6,280 bases of DNA from an uncultured Blautia sp. (GTDB lineage Bacteria; Bacillota; Clostridia; Lachnospirales; Lachnospiraceae): NCBI GenBank assembly GCA_946538475.1, contig CAMNGN010000113.1, positions 1 through 6,280 of the forward strand. The letters are read 5' to 3'. The notes under the pieces are model-generated. The model saw only the letters and a list, made by a program, of their open reading frames with translations. It was not told the DNA's origin and did no database searches. Every line of letters begins with the position of its first letter. Within the stretch, counting starts at the first letter, position 1. The translations under genes and the position numbers were made by a program. Below are positions 4,671 to 6,280 of this stretch, in pieces.

Positions 4671-6218
4671 ATGATGAATTATCCGGAGATCAACAATAAC
4701 AATGACGAGATGAACAATGAGAAAAAGATGCATGTGAGAGATATGCTTAAGAAAGGTATGACAGCAGGTATCTGTGCAGCTTTGATCGGCGGTATGACAC
4801 TTGGCACAGTGGCGTTTGCGCAGGAGGCTTCCGACAAGTCTGAGAGAGCTACTCTGATCAGAACCGCAGAAGAAACTGAAGAGCAGGCTGATGAAGCTTT
4901 AACTTCTGATACTGAAGCTGAAAGCAGCAAAACAAGAAAAGGCAACTTGGATGTTTCCGATATCGTAGCAGCTGCAATGCCTTCAGTTGTTTCCATCACG
5001 ACCAAGTCTGTGGAAGAAGTTCAGGATTACTACAGCATGTTCGGTTTTGGCGGTTATGCTCCGCAGGAACGTGAGGTAGAGGGCCGTGGATCAGGCGTTA
5101 TCATCGGAAAGAATGATGATGAACTGCTGATCGCCACCAACTATCATGTGGTAGAAGGTGCGAATACCATTTCGGTTGCATTCGTTGATAATTCTGCAGT
5201 AGAAGGTAAAGTTAAAGGATACGATGAGACCAAGGACCTTGCGGTTATCGCTGTGAAGAAGGATGATATCGAGACAGATACGCTGAATCAGATTTCCATC
5301 GCAAGGGTCGGTTCTTCCGATGACCTTAAAGTTGGTGAGCAGGTCGTTGCTATCGGTAACGCAATGGGCTATGGCCAGTCGGTCACCACAGGTATCCTGA
5401 GTGCCAAGACACATTATTCCGATATGGACGGCAACTTCTATACGACCGATGATGGTTCCGCAGGTGTAAATCTGCTGCAGACCGATGCGGCTATCAACCC
5501 CGGCAACAGTGGCGGTGCTCTTCTGAACATGGACGGCGAGCTGGTTGGTATCAACTGCGCTAAGCTTGCTTCCACAGAGGTCGAGGGCATGGGCTATGCG
5601 ATCGCTATCAGCGATGTGGATGATGAAGTTATTGAAGAACTCATGAACGAGGAAGTTCGTGATAAACTTAATGCTGACGAACACGGTATTCTGGGAATCA
5701 CCGGCGCTACTGTATCGGCGGAAGAAGCGCGTAAATATGGTTTCCCGACCGGTGTGTATGTAGCGGAAGTTACCGAGGATGGACCTGCAGCAAAGGCCGG
5801 AATCCGGGAGGGCGACTTCATTACTCAGTTTAAATATAAAAGCCTTTCGACCATCAACGAGCTGGTCGAGTACCTTAACTACTACAAACCGGGCGAAGAG
5901 ATCGATCTTACCATCATCAGAGACGGTGAGGAGCAGAAGGTTACGGTAACTCTGGGCGAGCAGACGAAGGAGTATCAGGAGAGCCAGGGAATCAACGAGG
6001 AAGAGCAGGCTAATTCCGATGCAAATGATGCTCCGGCTGAAGAGCCGAAGGGTGAGCAGACCCCGGACGGCAATGCTCCCGATGAATATGCCGATGATTA
6101 TGGCTACGAAGATGGCTATGGCGATTTCTACGGCGACGACTGGGGCGACTACGGCGAGTACAGAGACCGCGATGATATCTGGGACAGCTGGGGCGACGGA
6201 CTGTTTGGCGGATATTGA
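4671..6218 (+). CDS. htrA: HtrA/DegP-like serine protease with single PDZ domain
   Basis: Trypsin-like (S1C) protease acting outside the cytoplasmic membrane on misfolded proteins. It has 515 residues, longer than the roughly 400-450 common in the family. Order: an Asn-rich, then basic N-terminus (1-29); a hydrophobic segment about 30-50 ending VAFA-QEA, which could be a signal-peptidase site or an anchor; a Glu/Ala/Thr-rich linker (52-90); the protease domain (about 94-325); a PDZ domain (about 338-430); and an acidic tail. The catalytic triad is visible: His159 in TNYHV (commonly TNNHV), Asp189 in KDLAV and Ser280 in GNSGG. The PDZ domain includes GVYVAEVTEDGPAAKAG and GDFI. From 471 to 515 the tail has 16 acidic and 13 aromatic residues and 10 Gly, which is unusual. 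The start at 4671 has AAGGAGG (4655-4661) 9 nt upstream; the adjacent second ATG is also possible. The gene is divergent from opp, and its regulation may involve the CACAAAT repeats. Family assignment is firm; native substrates are unknown. Confidence 0.96.
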   Translation: MMNYPEINNNNDEMNNEKKMHVRDMLKKGMTAGICAALIGGMTLGTVAFAQEASDKSERATLIRTAEETEEQADEALTSDTEAESSKTRKGNLDVSDIVAAAMPSVVSITTKSVEEVQDYYSMFGFGGYAPQEREVEGRGSGVIIGKNDDELLIATNYHVVEGANTISVAFVDNSAVEGKVKGYDETKDLAVIAVKKDDIETDTLNQISIARVGSSDDLKVGEQVVAIGNAMGYGQSVTTGILSAKTHYSDMDGNFYTTDDGSAGVNLLQTDAAINPGNSGGALLNMDGELVGINCAKLASTEVEGMGYAIAISDVDDEVIEELMNEEVRDKLNADEHGILGITGATVSAEEARKYGFPTGVYVAEVTEDGPAAKAGIREGDFITQFKYKSLSTINELVEYLNYYKPGEEIDLTIIRDGEEQKVTVTLGEQTKEYQESQGINEEEQANSDANDAPAEEPKGEQTPDGNAPDEYADDYGYEDGYGDFYGDDWGDYGEYRDRDDIWDSWGDGLFGGY

Positions 6219-6253
6219 TTAAGTGAATAATGTTGGCTTGATAATACAAAGTG

Positions 6254-6280
6254 AAGGGCAGGCGCTTTCCCGCGAGGGGG
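6254..6280 (+). terminator. Possible start of the htrA terminator, cut by the window edge
   Basis: After the htrA stop comes an AT-rich stretch, then a GC-rich run (6256-6271) ending CCC, a GCGA sequence able to form a GNRA tetraloop (6272-6275), and GGG (6276-6278). This could be the rising arm and apex of a hairpin whose falling arm and U-run lie beyond the edge. Only three Watson-Crick pairs next to the loop can be seen, so the call is tentative. No gene is visible in 6219-6280. Confidence 0.25.

Noticed and set aside
5091..5684. Minus-strand open frame of 197 codons antisense to htrA
   Set aside because: It covers the catalytic core of HtrA on the opposite strand, and no promoter or ribosome binding site stands out.
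1..6280. CRISPR array, insertion sequence, tRNA/rRNA, defence or toxin-antitoxin system
   Set aside because: No spacer-repeat pattern, transposase, terminal inverted repeats, tRNA-like fold or recognisable defence gene was seen. All large coding space is explained by the opp genes and htrA.

Overview
The window looks like chromosomal DNA of a Gram-positive Bacillota, most likely a Clostridia/Lachnospiraceae-type anaerobe. This is inferred from strong AGGAGG-type ribosome binding sites before every gene, tight operon packing, an MKKK lipoprotein signal followed by a Ser-rich then Glu/Ala-rich linker, and an HtrA-type protease with a single PDZ domain. No mobile element, RNA gene or CRISPR array was recognised.

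Layout: positions 1-4372 hold five minus-strand genes read leftwards in the order oppB, oppC, oppD, oppF, then the start of a substrate-binding lipoprotein (oppA-like) that runs off the left edge. Together they encode a complete peptide ABC importer of the Opp/Dpp family: two permeases, two ATPases and the receptor. Gaps are 20 nt or less (with one 8-nt overlap) through oppF, then 32 nt before the lipoprotein, so a single mRNA is expected. The lipoprotein start is easy to miss because its frame is open to the window edge.

Positions 4373-4670 are a divergent intergenic region. It carries a good sigma-A-type promoter for opp, several candidate promoters for the plus-strand gene, and a run of CACAAAT direct repeats spaced exactly 11 bp apart, resembling an operator for an OmpR/PhoB-type response regulator. 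Positions 4671-6218 encode an exported or membrane-anchored HtrA/DegP-like serine protease with an unusual acidic, aromatic, glycine-rich C-terminal tail. The last 62 nt may contain the rising arm of its terminator.

Functionally, the importer brings in peptides and the divergent HtrA acts in quality control of extracytoplasmic proteins; a shared control region is possible but unproven. I do not see a wholly novel system. The points most worth a second look are the 11-bp-phased repeats, the HtrA tail, and the expanding Glu/Ala linker of the lipoprotein.
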